Assembly: GCF_008329905.1 (NCBI RefSeq) | Contig: NZ_CP032155.1 | Location: forward strand, 1,736,001 to 1,800,000 | Direction of reading: 5' to 3' | DNA from: Mycobacterium sp. ELW1 | GTDB taxonomy: Bacteria; Actinomycetota; Actinomycetes; Mycobacteriales; Mycobacteriaceae | DNA: 64,000 nucleotides | Shown here: piece by piece, positions 32,670 to 41,627 of the stretch | Position numbering within the stretch: position 1 is the stretch's first letter | Layout: each line of letters starts with the position of its first letter | Program-made: the position numbers and the translations under genes | Notes under the pieces: model-generated | What the model was told of the DNA's origin: nothing | Seen by the model: the letters and a program-made list of their open reading frames with translations, nothing else | Databases searched by the model: none

Positions 32670-33973
32670 ATGAAACTTGTGCTGGCAAGCTGGGGCAGCC
32701 GAGGCGAAGTCGAGCCGTGCGCAGCGGTGGGCCGCGAGTTACTGAACCGAGGCCACGATGTGCGGCTGGCCGTCCCACCCGACCTGGTCGGATATGCGTC
32801 GTCGGCTGTGCCCGGAGCGGTCCCCTTCGGATCGGACTTGCAGGCCATGATGGATGCCTACCGCGACTTCTGGACCGGTCTTTTCCGCGCCCCTGGAAGG
32901 TCCGCACCTGGCCAAGTTGCTGGATGAAGGTCCGCAACCTGGCCAAGTTGCTGAACGAGATGTGGGAGCCCCTTCACCAAAGCTGGGCCGAGATGAGCGC
33001 AACGCTCACATCGCTTACCGACGGCGCAGACCTGCTCCTTTCCAGCAACGTGGGTTTTGAGCTACAGGCCGCCAATATCGCTGAGTACTACGACATTCCG
33101 TTGGCCACGCTGCATTGGTATCCGATGCGGCCTAACGGACAACTGGCCCCATTCCTGCCCCCGGCGGTCTGCCGGGCGGGAATGGCGACGTACGACTGGG
33201 CATCTCGGGGCGGCTGGGCGAGAAAGGTCGAGGGGGAGCAGCGCCGGGAACTAGGTCTGCCGCCGGGTAAGGGACCCTGGCCACAGCGGGTCATTGATCG
33301 CGGGCCACTGGAGATCCAGGCCTACGACGAGGTGTGCTTTCCCGGGTTGGCGGCCGAATGGGCTCACTGGGGCGATCAGCGACCGTTCGTCGGTGCTTTG
33401 ACGCTGGAACTGGCGACACAGGCTGACGATGAGGTTGCGGCCTGGATCGCCGAGGGGACACCGCCGATCTTCTTCGGCTTCGGCAGCATGCCGGTGGAGT
33501 CTCCGGCCGACACGCTGGCGATGATCGCCAAGGCCAGCGGCGAGCTGGGCGAGCGGGCACTGATCGGAGCGGCCTGGGATGACTTCACCGATGTACCGAC
33601 GTTCGAGCACGTCAAGATCGTCAGTGTGGTGAATTTTGCGGAGGTGTTCCCCGCGTGCCGGGCGGTGGTACATCACGGTGGCGCGGGAACTACAGCGCTC
33701 GGGATGCGTGCCGGCATCCCGACGTTGATCCTCTCGACAGACGCCAATCAGGCGCTGTGGGGATCCCAGGTCAGACGCTTGAAAGTAGGTACTGGCCGGC
33801 GGTTCTCGGCGGCCACCGCGAAAACCTTGGTCGACGATCTGCGCACCATCCTCGCGCCCGACTACCTCGCCCGATCGCGCGCGCTCGCGACCAAGATGAC
33901 CAAACCCTCCGACGGGGCTGCACTTGCTGCCGATCTCGTGGAGAATTTCGCGCGCGCGCGGTGTGTCCGTTGA
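32670..33973 (+). pseudogene. GT1 glycosyltransferase, GPL Gtf type (copy 3), interrupted by a frameshift and a 30-bp duplication
   Basis: The first ~75 residues (MKLVLASWGSRGEVEP to DFWTGLFRAP) are in one frame and the rest, from PWKVR through the donor half (FGFGSMPVESP, VVHHGGAGTTALGMRAGIP), is in another. The switch is at the four-C run 32890-32893; by comparison with copy 4 (FFRAPWRIRSL), one more C would restore RAPWKVR. Just after it, 32897-32926 and 32927-32957 are an imperfect direct repeat, so the repaired protein would still carry ten extra residues. Either the gene is truly broken or one base is missing from the assembly; the duplication looks real. All donor-half motifs are intact. 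Its stop overlaps the AT3-SGNH start. Confidence 0.8.
32897..32957 (+). repeat. Imperfect 30/31-bp tandem duplication inside glycosyltransferase copy 3
   Basis: Two adjacent copies begin AAGGTCCGCA and share CCTGGCCAAGTTGCTG; the first is one base shorter and differs at its end. None of the other four glycosyltransferases has an insertion here, so this is a local duplication, probably by slippage. Confidence 0.85.
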
Positions 33974-36147
33974 GCAGGATCAGCACTACCGAAAAAGTGC
34001 GGAGTCAGAGCGGGCAACTAAGGACATTCCGCCCCGATATCGAGGGTCTACGTGCTGTCGCGGTCGCGGCGGTTGTTCTTTTTCACGCCGCGACCCCCGG
34101 GCTCAATGGTGGCTACGTCGGTGTCGACGTGTTCTTCGTCATCTCCGGTTTCTTGATCACCGGGCTGCTCTGGCGCGAGGTGAGCGGCACCGGCACGGTG
34201 CGGCTGCGCAAGTTCTATGGGGCCCGAGCGCGACGACTGCTGCCGGCTTCGGCGGCTGTCGGCGTCATCACCATGATCGCCTCGTTTTTCCTCTTGCCGC
34301 CGCTACGCCTGCCGGTCGTTCTTGGCGACGGTATCGCCAGCGCGCTTTACGTCAGCAACTACCGATTCCTGCTCCTAGGTGTCGATTACTTCACCGCCCA
34401 TGTGGCACCTTCGCCGTTCCTGCACTACTGGTCGCTCGGTGTCGAGGAGCAGTTCTACCTGGTGTGGGCACCGCTGATCCTCGGCACCGCCTGGCTCGTG
34501 CGGCGATTACGACGACGCAAAAAGGCCGTGGTCCCACCTACACAGCGCTCTTACGTGGTGGTCCTGACCGTCGTCACGGTCGTGTCTTTCGCCCTGTCGC
34601 TGGTAATCACCTACGGAATGCCCGCTGCTGCTTTCTTTTCGCTACCGACGCGAGCTTGGCAGCTAGGGCTGGGTGGGTTGGTCGCTCTCACCATGGGCCA
34701 CTGGCGCCGACTGCCGCCGGGCGTCGCTGCGGTCGCCGGATGGGGCGGGCTGGCCTGTATTGCGCTGGCCTGCACCTGGTTCAGCCCCACTACCCCTTTC
34801 CCGGGCCTCGCTGCACTGCTGCCGACGGTCGGGGCCCTGTTGGTGATCGGCGCCGGCTGCGCCATACCGACGCAGGGTTGTGGGCGCCTGCTGGGAACGG
34901 CGCCGATGCAGGCGCTGGGACGCATTTCATACTCGTGGTACCTCTGGCACTGGCCGGTACTGATCTTCGCTCCGCTGGTGGTCGGTCATTCCTTGGGTTT
35001 GGTGGCCCGACTCGCGGCCGCGCTTCTGTCTGCCGGGCTGGCGTGGCTTACCCTGCGCTACTTGGAGAACCCACTGCGGTTTTCCCCGACGATCCGTAAC
35101 TCCCCGTGGCGCAGCCTGGCACTGGGTGGTGCGGCCACCGCGATCGCAGTGTGCACAGGCTTATTGTTGCTCCAGGTCGTTCCCACACCGGTTGGGCGCG
35201 GTGCACCGGTCGCGCAGCCGCGCGTCACCGCCGTAGCGCCACCCGACGGTTCGCCCGAGGCCGCGTATGACGCCGAAGTGCAGCGAGTTTTCGCTCAGGT
35301 GCAGGCCGCAGTAGCGGCGTCAGCGAACCTCAGAGCGGTTCCGTCCAACCTTGAACCCCCACTTGCCGCGACTTTGGCTACGCCCAGGTTTCCGGCCGAC
35401 GGCTGCCTGCGCGATCAATTCCAAAGTGGGCACCCAGAGTGCGCGAAGGGTGATGTCGCGTCGGCGACGACGGTGGCCTTTGTTGGCGATTCCCATGCCC
35501 ACATGTGGGCTGGGCCGCTGGAACCGACAGCCGCCGAGCGACATTGGCGGCTGGAAGTGCTGGCCAAGGGCGCCTGTCCAATACTCGACGTTTACAACAA
35601 AGACAGCTTGTTCCGGCAGATGACCGAGAGTTCCACGCATTGTGAGCAGTGGCGCGGCGAAATAATGACCCGGCTTCGTGCCGAGCGTCCGCGACTGGTG
35701 GTGGTGGACATGTGGCGGGGCTACGGCATCGATGAGTCGGCATCCGGCTACCGGGCCTTCGAACCGGCGTGGAACGACAGCCTGACCCGGCTTGTGCTGC
35801 AACTCCGTGCAATGGGATCAGCGGTATTGGTGCTGGGCCCCATTCCCAATCCGCACGAATCGCTGCCGGTCTGCCTGTCGGGACACCTCGATGACATCCC
35901 GGCCTGCACACCGTCGAGGTCGACCGCCGTGGACGCATCCGGAATCGCCGGAGAGGCCATAGCTACCAAAGCCGGCGGTGGGCAATATGCCGACCTGACC
36001 GACCTGTTCTGTACCGCGGACAGATGTCCGCCGATCGTCGGAAATACGTTGGTGTACACCGACTCCAACCACGTCTACACTCCCTACGCCCAGCTACTGG
36101 CACCGGCCATTGCCGCGCTGATAGATCGCGAACTTGCCCGCGGGTAG
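33970..36147 (+). CDS. Acyltransferase-3/SGNH fusion, OafA type (copy 1)
   Basis: About 725 residues. The N-terminal AT3 membrane domain starts FRPDIEGLRAVAVAAVVLFH and has VGVDVFFVISGFLITGLLW and SLGVEEQFYLVW, with ~10 membrane segments. The C-terminal periplasmic SGNH hydrolase-fold domain has the nucleophile Ser508 in FVGDSHAHMW and a C-terminal Asp/His near YTDSNHVYTP. Such proteins move acyl groups across the membrane and transfer them to sugars. TTG 33970 is preferred because it overlaps the upstream TGA by 3 bp; GTG 33961 or 33997 is possible. It is one of three paralogues in the window. Confidence 0.87.
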   Translation: MSRISTTEKVRSQSGQLRTFRPDIEGLRAVAVAAVVLFHAATPGLNGGYVGVDVFFVISGFLITGLLWREVSGTGTVRLRKFYGARARRLLPASAAVGVITMIASFFLLPPLRLPVVLGDGIASALYVSNYRFLLLGVDYFTAHVAPSPFLHYWSLGVEEQFYLVWAPLILGTAWLVRRLRRRKKAVVPPTQRSYVVVLTVVTVVSFALSLVITYGMPAAAFFSLPTRAWQLGLGGLVALTMGHWRRLPPGVAAVAGWGGLACIALACTWFSPTTPFPGLAALLPTVGALLVIGAGCAIPTQGCGRLLGTAPMQALGRISYSWYLWHWPVLIFAPLVVGHSLGLVARLAAALLSAGLAWLTLRYLENPLRFSPTIRNSPWRSLALGGAATAIAVCTGLLLLQVVPTPVGRGAPVAQPRVTAVAPPDGSPEAAYDAEVQRVFAQVQAAVAASANLRAVPSNLEPPLAATLATPRFPADGCLRDQFQSGHPECAKGDVASATTVAFVGDSHAHMWAGPLEPTAAERHWRLEVLAKGACPILDVYNKDSLFRQMTESSTHCEQWRGEIMTRLRAERPRLVVVDMWRGYGIDESASGYRAFEPAWNDSLTRLVLQLRAMGSAVLVLGPIPNPHESLPVCLSGHLDDIPACTPSRSTAVDASGIAGEAIATKAGGGQYADLTDLFCTADRCPPIVGNTLVYTDSNHVYTPYAQLLAPAIAALIDRELARG

Positions 36148-36188
36148 CACGACATTCACCGGCAGAACCCACACGCCGTGGTGTTTGG

Positions 36189-36998
36189 TCAGCGGCCCGA
36201 CTCGGCCGCGGCCCGGTAACCCCGGATGGCTAGTGGTCCGATCAGTGTGGCCAATACCAGACCCCATAGGCAGATCACCAGAAGCGATCCCCACGCGGGA
36301 TGACGCCCTTCAGCGAGTGAGCGCATGAACTTAATCGCCGACCACATGGGCTGGAACCGGACCAGTGGCTGAAGCCATCCCGGAAACATCTCTATTGGAG
36401 GGGCTCCGGAGCTGGCGAACACCATGGCTATGGCCGGTACCCCCAGCCAGACGAGCAGGTTATTACTCGTCGAATGGACCGCGATAGCAATAAGTGCGGT
36501 CGAGAAGACGACGCCGACCATCACTGGGACCAGTACGAACGGGATTACGGAAAACCATCCACCTGTGAATCTAAGGCCGAGGCCAACGCCAACTGCAGTA
36601 ATGATGATGGAACCTGCCAGCGTCCGTGTGGCGTCTGCGATGAGCCTGCCGGTCAGGGCGCTGGCCCGGTGCACGGGCAATACCCAGAATCGGCTGAGGA
36701 TTCCCCATTCCCGTTCGATCCGAATGGTGAAAGTCGCTGCCATGGCACCGAATAGGGCACCTGCCACCGCGCATGTCGCCACCAGGCCGGGAAGTGCATC
36801 CTTGCCGGTGATTGTCATGATCGACTTGGCGACCAGGAAGTTGTAGGCAATCAGTAGGAAGCTCGGATACAGCAATGCTTGTATCGGGACTACCGGTTCC
36901 CTCCGCCAGTGGGTCAGCAAGCGTCCGGCGAACAACAGACTTTCAGCGGGCATCGAGCTCCGCAAAGATGGTTCCTGCGTTGTTGTGTTCATGGTCAT
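36189..36998 (-). CDS. ABC-2 permease, DrrC-like
   Basis: A ~269-residue ABC-2-type membrane protein from ATG 36998 (MTMNTTTQEPS), with about six hydrophobic segments and the DrrB/C-like pattern RIEREWGILSRFWVLPVHR and FQPMWSAIKFMRSLAEG. ATG 36998 gives an ATGA overlap with the upstream permease stop; an in-frame start at 37058 would overlap it more and looks unlikely. With the ATPase and the other permease it forms a three-gene exporter like mycobacterial DrrABC, which helps export phthiocerol lipids. A lipid substrate is inferred. Confidence 0.85.
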   Translation of the reverse strand: MTMNTTTQEPSLRSSMPAESLLFAGRLLTHWRREPVVPIQALLYPSFLLIAYNFLVAKSIMTITGKDALPGLVATCAVAGALFGAMAATFTIRIEREWGILSRFWVLPVHRASALTGRLIADATRTLAGSIIITAVGVGLGLRFTGGWFSVIPFVLVPVMVGVVFSTALIAIAVHSTSNNLLVWLGVPAIAMVFASSGAPPIEMFPGWLQPLVRFQPMWSAIKFMRSLAEGRHPAWGSLLVICLWGLVLATLIGPLAIRGYRAAAESGR

Positions 36999-37750
36999 TC
37001 CGTTCGCCTCTGCGCCCGGACAGCTAGTACGCCGAATACCGCAAGCAGAACGAGGCACCAGGCCACACTGGTCAGCACGTTGCTACCTACAACGTGGCCG
37101 GAGGCGAAGCCTCGCAGTGTTTCCGCGATTTGCGAAATGGGTTGATACACCACGAAAGGTTGCACCCAATCTGGGAATGCGTCAGCCGGTGCCATCCCTG
37201 TAGACATCATCACCAGCAGCATCTGGGGAACCAAGAGCACTTGGCTGGCGGTCCCATTTCGTCCGATGGCCGACCCCGCGATCCCGGTCCCCGTGGCATC
37301 TGCGCCGAGCGACAGTGCCAATGTGAAGGCCAAAACAAAAACGGCAAACCCGACCGTATAGAAAAGTCCACCTGTCATGCGGAAGCCGAATATGTACCCG
37401 ACCGCAATCGCCGCGGCCAGGGCGACTGTCCCACGCAAGAGGCAGTACAGCATCCGCGCAATCAGTGGTGCCACCAATGGGATGGGGAGCGTGCGTAGCC
37501 GAATCCCGAACCCGGACTGCTGATCTCGCGTGGCGTGTTCGACGGTGGTCAGCGCGGCGAGAAGCGTGAACTGGATGATGATGACCGGTAGGAGATACTG
37601 CGAGTAGGTCGCTGTCCCGGTGTCGATCACACCCTGCAACGCGAAGTTGAAGACGATGAACTGTCCGGCCGGCACCAGAATTGCGAACGGCAGATCCTGG
37701 TGCAGCGTGCTGCGGACCATGCGTTCGGTGAGTGCAGCAACCGCCGTCAC
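36995..37750 (-). CDS. ABC-2 permease, DrrB-like
   Basis: A 251-residue ABC-2 membrane protein with about six membrane segments. It has the family segment GFGIRLRTLPIPLVAPLIARM (in the intracellular coupling region) and PFVVYQPISQIAETLRGFASG near the end. The GTG start overlaps the ATPase gene's TGA (GTGA), and its TGA overlaps the next permease's ATG, so all three genes are translationally coupled. Two different permeases suggest a heterodimeric exporter. Confidence 0.87.
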   Translation of the reverse strand: MTAVAALTERMVRSTLHQDLPFAILVPAGQFIVFNFALQGVIDTGTATYSQYLLPVIIIQFTLLAALTTVEHATRDQQSGFGIRLRTLPIPLVAPLIARMLYCLLRGTVALAAAIAVGYIFGFRMTGGLFYTVGFAVFVLAFTLALSLGADATGTGIAGSAIGRNGTASQVLLVPQMLLVMMSTGMAPADAFPDWVQPFVVYQPISQIAETLRGFASGHVVGSNVLTSVAWCLVLLAVFGVLAVRAQRRTE

Positions 37751-38676
37751 GTGGCGACATTCCGGGTGAGGTGCAAAAACGCTTCGTCTAGTGACGGCTT
37801 GCGGAGAGCTATGTCAGTGAGCTCGACGTCGAGCCTGTCGACGCGACGGAATACCTCGCTGAGTGTCGCCACGCCATCGGTTGCTCGGACGGAAACGGTG
37901 TTCGCTTCGTCGTCACACTCGGCATCCTCAAGATCGGCGACAACGTCGAAGATCTTTGACAGATCGGCGGGATTGACCGGACTCACGGTGCAGTAACTGA
38001 ATCCGACGCGACCTTTGAGGTCTTCGGCTGTCCCGTTGGCGATGACGCGACCGTGATCGATCACGACGATTGAATCGCTGAGTACGTCGGCCTCTTCGAG
38101 ATACTGGGTCGTGAGAAGGACTGTGACACCCTGGTCCGAAAGTGATGACACGGTGTCCCACACCGCGCGCCGACTGCGCGGGTCCAGCCCGGTTGTCGGC
38201 TCATCGAGGAATAACACCTTCGGCCGAACCACCAGCGCGGCGGCGATATCGATGCGGCGCTGCATCCCGACCGAATACTCGCCCAACCGCCGATCAGCGG
38301 CTTGCGCCATATCGAACTGGTCGATGAGATCGTCGGCCCGCAGTTGCGCATCCTTGCGACGCAATCCACGTAGCCGACCGAACAGCACCAGGTTCTCGCG
38401 GCCGGTGAGCTGCCAATCGAGCGCTGCGACCTGCCCGGTGGTTCCGATGCTTTCGCGTACTCGTGCGGGATCGCCGACCACGTCGTAGCCCGCAACAATC
38501 GCTTGGCCTGAGGACGGTCGCAGCAAGGTGGACAGAATCTTGATCGTCGTTGTTTTGCCGGCACCGTTATGGCCGAGCACACCGCAGACCGATCCGGCGG
38601 CCACCGAAAAGGTCACGTCCTCCAGAGCCCGTACGCCTCCGTCGAACGTCTTAGCTACAGCATCGAGCTCAATCAC
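37747..38676 (-). CDS. ABC transporter ATPase, DrrA type
   Basis: A 309-residue ATP-binding protein. Walker A is GHNGAGKTT, the Q-loop is TGQVAALDW, the signature is YSVGMQRR (a variant of LSGGQ typical of DrrA), and Walker B is VLFLDEPTTGLD with an H-loop-like TTQYLEEAD. The C-terminal extension (~220-309) is the regulatory domain found in daunorubicin-resistance-type ATPases. It is first in a three-gene minus-strand operon with the two permeases. Confidence 0.92.
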   Translation of the reverse strand: MIELDAVAKTFDGGVRALEDVTFSVAAGSVCGVLGHNGAGKTTTIKILSTLLRPSSGQAIVAGYDVVGDPARVRESIGTTGQVAALDWQLTGRENLVLFGRLRGLRRKDAQLRADDLIDQFDMAQAADRRLGEYSVGMQRRIDIAAALVVRPKVLFLDEPTTGLDPRSRRAVWDTVSSLSDQGVTVLLTTQYLEEADVLSDSIVVIDHGRVIANGTAEDLKGRVGFSYCTVSPVNPADLSKIFDVVADLEDAECDDEANTVSVRATDGVATLSEVFRRVDRLDVELTDIALRKPSLDEAFLHLTRNVAT

Positions 38677-38787
38677 GAAAACTGACGATATCTGTTGTGG
38701 CTGCGGTCCGGGCGAACTTGCCTAAGGGAGAGCATCCCACTTGGTCGCGGCTGTGGTGTGTGCCCCCTGGCATTCGGCCGGTGAGGG

Positions 38788-39852
38788 TCATTTGGGCTGC
38801 TCAGCGATCCAGTCGAGCAGCGCGGGCAGGCCTGCGTCCAGCGACCACTTGGGACGCCAGGCCAGTTCTGTGATTGCCGGCTCAATGTCACACCTGGCTG
38901 CGCGTACGTCGCCATCACGGAACTTCGCCACGATGACAGGATCGGGGGCGCCACAGATGGTGGCGACCTTCCGCGCCAACTCGTGGACGGTCGTCGGGGC
39001 GCCTGAGCCGATATCGAGGTAACGCGATGTGGCAGCGGGTGTCGCAATGGCCGAAGACAGCGCTTGCACGACGTCGTCGATGTAGACGAAATCGCGCACG
39101 ATGCGACCGTCTTCGTATACCTCCAGTGCGTGGTGCTCGCGCGCCAGCCGGGCAAACAAGGCGACGATTCCGGTGTAGGAATTCGTTAGCGACTGACCAG
39201 GACCGTAGACATTCTGCAGGCGCAGCACGCTGAGATTGGTGTCATGAGCTGCCGCCCACGCCGCGAGAATGTGCTCCTGGGCGAGCTTCGTCGCGGCGTA
39301 AATGTTGGTGGGACGGGGCTCGGTTCGGCTGGCACAGCTCGGAATCGGCGTTGCAGGATCACCCGTGGGGCCTTGGGGATCCCAGACACCGGCCTCGAGC
39401 TGAGCGTGGCTGCGGGGCCGCGGATAGAAGATGTGTTCGCCGGATTGCCAGGCGCCCTCGCCATACACAGCCCGAGACGAGGCGACGACCAGCTGTTCGG
39501 GAACATGCCCTGAACGGCTTAGGGCATCCAGGAGTTGGGTCGTGCCCACCACGTTGACCGCGCCGTGACGGGTCGCTTCGGACAGCGACTGCGCCGTTCC
39601 GGTTTCAGCCGCCAGGTGCACTATTTGGGTCGGTCGGAACAGTCGAAGCACGGCATCCAAGTCGGGCGCATGCGTGACGTCGCCGGTGAAGAACCGGACC
39701 GATGACGGTAGGTCGATCGCCGCCTGGTCGCCGTGTACTTGCGGGTGCAGGACATCTACGACAGCGACGTCGTAGCCGGCCTCGGCCAAGGGCCGCGAAA
39801 GTGCGGAACCAATGAACCCGGCTCCTCCGGTGATCAAAACTGATTGTGACAA
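38788..39852 (-). CDS. NAD-dependent nucleotide-sugar epimerase/dehydratase (extended SDR)
   Basis: An extended SDR with the Rossmann motif VLITGGAGFIGSAL, VVASSRAVYGEG, the active-site YAATKLAQEH (YxxxK) and LRLQNVYGPGQS. I chose TTG 39852 because GGAGG lies 9 bp upstream and the homology begins there (~354 residues); an ATG at 39945 would extend the protein by 31 residues through an inverted repeat and has no family support. It likely epimerises or dehydrates a nucleotide sugar, for example to UDP-galactose or a 6-deoxyhexose; the sequence does not say which. It may be co-transcribed with the ABC exporter. Confidence 0.82.
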   Translation of the reverse strand: MSQSVLITGGAGFIGSALSRPLAEAGYDVAVVDVLHPQVHGDQAAIDLPSSVRFFTGDVTHAPDLDAVLRLFRPTQIVHLAAETGTAQSLSEATRHGAVNVVGTTQLLDALSRSGHVPEQLVVASSRAVYGEGAWQSGEHIFYPRPRSHAQLEAGVWDPQGPTGDPATPIPSCASRTEPRPTNIYAATKLAQEHILAAWAAAHDTNLSVLRLQNVYGPGQSLTNSYTGIVALFARLAREHHALEVYEDGRIVRDFVYIDDVVQALSSAIATPAATSRYLDIGSGAPTTVHELARKVATICGAPDPVIVAKFRDGDVRAARCDIEPAITELAWRPKWSLDAGLPALLDWIAEQPK

Positions 39853-40318
39853 AAGCTGATGCCTCCGGTTCCTGACGGCTGAGCTCACCAATTCTCGAGA
39901 ATGTCGACCGACGGTGTCGTCGGACACGTCCCTCCCGGTCGACATTCTCGCCAGCTGGGGCCGATGCGGTCTTCGAGTCGAGGCATTCTTACATATAGAT
40001 CCATCAGATTATTTGGAGATGGTCAAGCGATATTGAGGAGCCTTATCGGTGATCACATTCGAGCTCGATTGAGCAGAACGAGTTCGTGAGGCGCGTAGGT
40101 CGTGCTCCGCGAAGATGGGGCAGACTCCTACTGGCCCGGCGGTGACACCATTCAGGCGCGGCGCAAGCTGTGGGGTGCCTGCGGTGTGCCGAAATCACTC
40201 CTGCTACGCGCCTGGGGCAAGGTAGCCTCCAACCGACAAGTTTCGACTTGCAGGGATCGATTGGGCTTGGCAGGGTGTCCAAAACGGCGTTTGTGCTGTT
40301 GAGCGGGGGTCGCAGCGC
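39853..40318. other. Divergent intergenic region between the epimerase and glycosyltransferase copy 4
   Basis: About 465 bp with no coding sequence I can support, and locally richer in A+T around 39985-40060. It should hold the promoters of both flanking genes. Its main visible structure is the large nested inverted repeat at 39896-39950. Confidence 0.55.
39896..39950. promoter_or_regulatory. 15-bp perfect inverted repeat with a nested hairpin
   Basis: CGAGAATGTCGACCG (39896-39910) and CGGTCGACATTCTCG (39936-39950) are perfect inverted arms around a 25-bp loop. The loop itself contains GTGTC and GACAC as 5-bp inverted arms with a 4-bp spacer. It sits just upstream of the epimerase ribosome-binding site, so it could be an operator or a leader structure for the minus-strand operon. 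Confidence 0.65.
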
Positions 40319-41593
40319 GTGAAGTTTGCATTGGTCAATTGGGGTAGCCGCGGAGAAATCGAGCCGTGCGCAGCAGTGGGGCGTGAGCTGCTGCGCCGAG
40401 GGCACGACGTGCACATCGCCGTGGCGCCTGACCTCGTTGGGTTCGCCGAGTCTGTCGGACTCACAGCAGTCGCTTTTGGCCCGCGCCTGAATGACATTCT
40501 GGGCAGATACCGTGATTTCTGGACCAGTTTCTTCCGTGCGCCATGGCGAATTCGTTCGTTGGGCCGGATGTACCGGGATTTCCTTGATCCACTGAGCGAG
40601 TCCCGAAGTGAGATGATCCCGACCCTGGCGGCCATGGCTCAATCGGCAGACCTGGTGTTGACCACCATGAATTTCGAAGAAGTCGCGGTCAGCGTCGCGG
40701 AACGCTACAACATTCCTCTGGCGACACTGCAGTGGTTTCCGCTGCGAGCCAATGGTCGGCTCCTGCCGATCCGGCCAGCGTGGTTGGGGCGCTCGATCAT
40801 GACGGCATTCCAGTGGGTGGCGTGGCGCGGGTCGAAGAACTTTGAGGATGCACAGCGATACGAACTGGGTCTGCCCAAGTCTACGAGTCCTTGGGCGCGG
40901 CGAATTCGTGAGGCGGGTTGCCTGGAAATCCAGGCCTACGACGAGGTGTGCTTCCCCGGGTTGGCCGAGGAATGGCAGCGGTGGGATCGGCCATTTGTGG
41001 GTGCGCTGACTATGGAGTTGGCGACCGATGACGATGAGGAGGTCGCATCCTGGATCGCCGCCGGGACGCCGCCGATTTTCTTCGGTTTCGGAAGCATGCC
41101 GGTCGAATCTCCAGCGGACGCTATCGCGATGATCGGCTCAGCCTGCGCGCAGTTGGGTGAGCGTGCTTTGGTGTGCGCGGGATCGAGCGATTTCAGCGAT
41201 GTCCCAGAGCTGGAGCACGTGAAAGTAGTTGGTGCGCTTAACTTCGCGACCATTTTTCCTACCTGCCGCGCGGTGGTCCACCACGGTGGCGCGGGGACCA
41301 CGGCGTTAGGCTTGCGGGCCGGTGTGCCCACGTTGATCTTGTCCACCGACATCAATCAACGCCTTTGGGGGACCTCGGTCAAACGACTGGGGGTGGGTAC
41401 CGCTCGTCGCTTTTCGAGCGTCACCAGGACATCGCTCGTTGCGGACCTGCGCCACATTCTGCGTCCGGATTTTGTTGCCCGTGCCCGCGAACTCGCGGCG
41501 GGGATGACGGAACCGGCCAAGGGTGCGGCGCTTGCGGCCGATTTGGTAGAGCGATACGCCCAAGCGCACTCGCGCACTGCTGCAATCAATTGA
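40319..41593 (+). CDS. GT1 glycosyltransferase, GPL Gtf type (copy 4)
   Basis: A 424-residue GT1 enzyme from GTG 40319, which gives the family start MKFALVNWGSRGEIEP. It has FGFGSMPVESP and VVHHGGAGTTALGLRAGVP in the donor half, and its donor loop (LILSTDINQRLWGTSV) is very close to that of copy 3 (STDANQALWGSQV), so copies 3 and 4 probably use the same sugar donor. Other copies have WMADVQ, WTLPDQ or YWDMVH at that place. It converges with an AT3-SGNH gene, with 34 bp between stops. Confidence 0.9.
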   Translation: MKFALVNWGSRGEIEPCAAVGRELLRRGHDVHIAVAPDLVGFAESVGLTAVAFGPRLNDILGRYRDFWTSFFRAPWRIRSLGRMYRDFLDPLSESRSEMIPTLAAMAQSADLVLTTMNFEEVAVSVAERYNIPLATLQWFPLRANGRLLPIRPAWLGRSIMTAFQWVAWRGSKNFEDAQRYELGLPKSTSPWARRIREAGCLEIQAYDEVCFPGLAEEWQRWDRPFVGALTMELATDDDEEVASWIAAGTPPIFFGFGSMPVESPADAIAMIGSACAQLGERALVCAGSSDFSDVPELEHVKVVGALNFATIFPTCRAVVHHGGAGTTALGLRAGVPTLILSTDINQRLWGTSVKRLGVGTARRFSSVTRTSLVADLRHILRPDFVARARELAAGMTEPAKGAALAADLVERYAQAHSRTAAIN

Positions 41594-41627
41594 ACGATGC
41601 GGGCGGTGATGCTGGTCTGCGTCGAAG

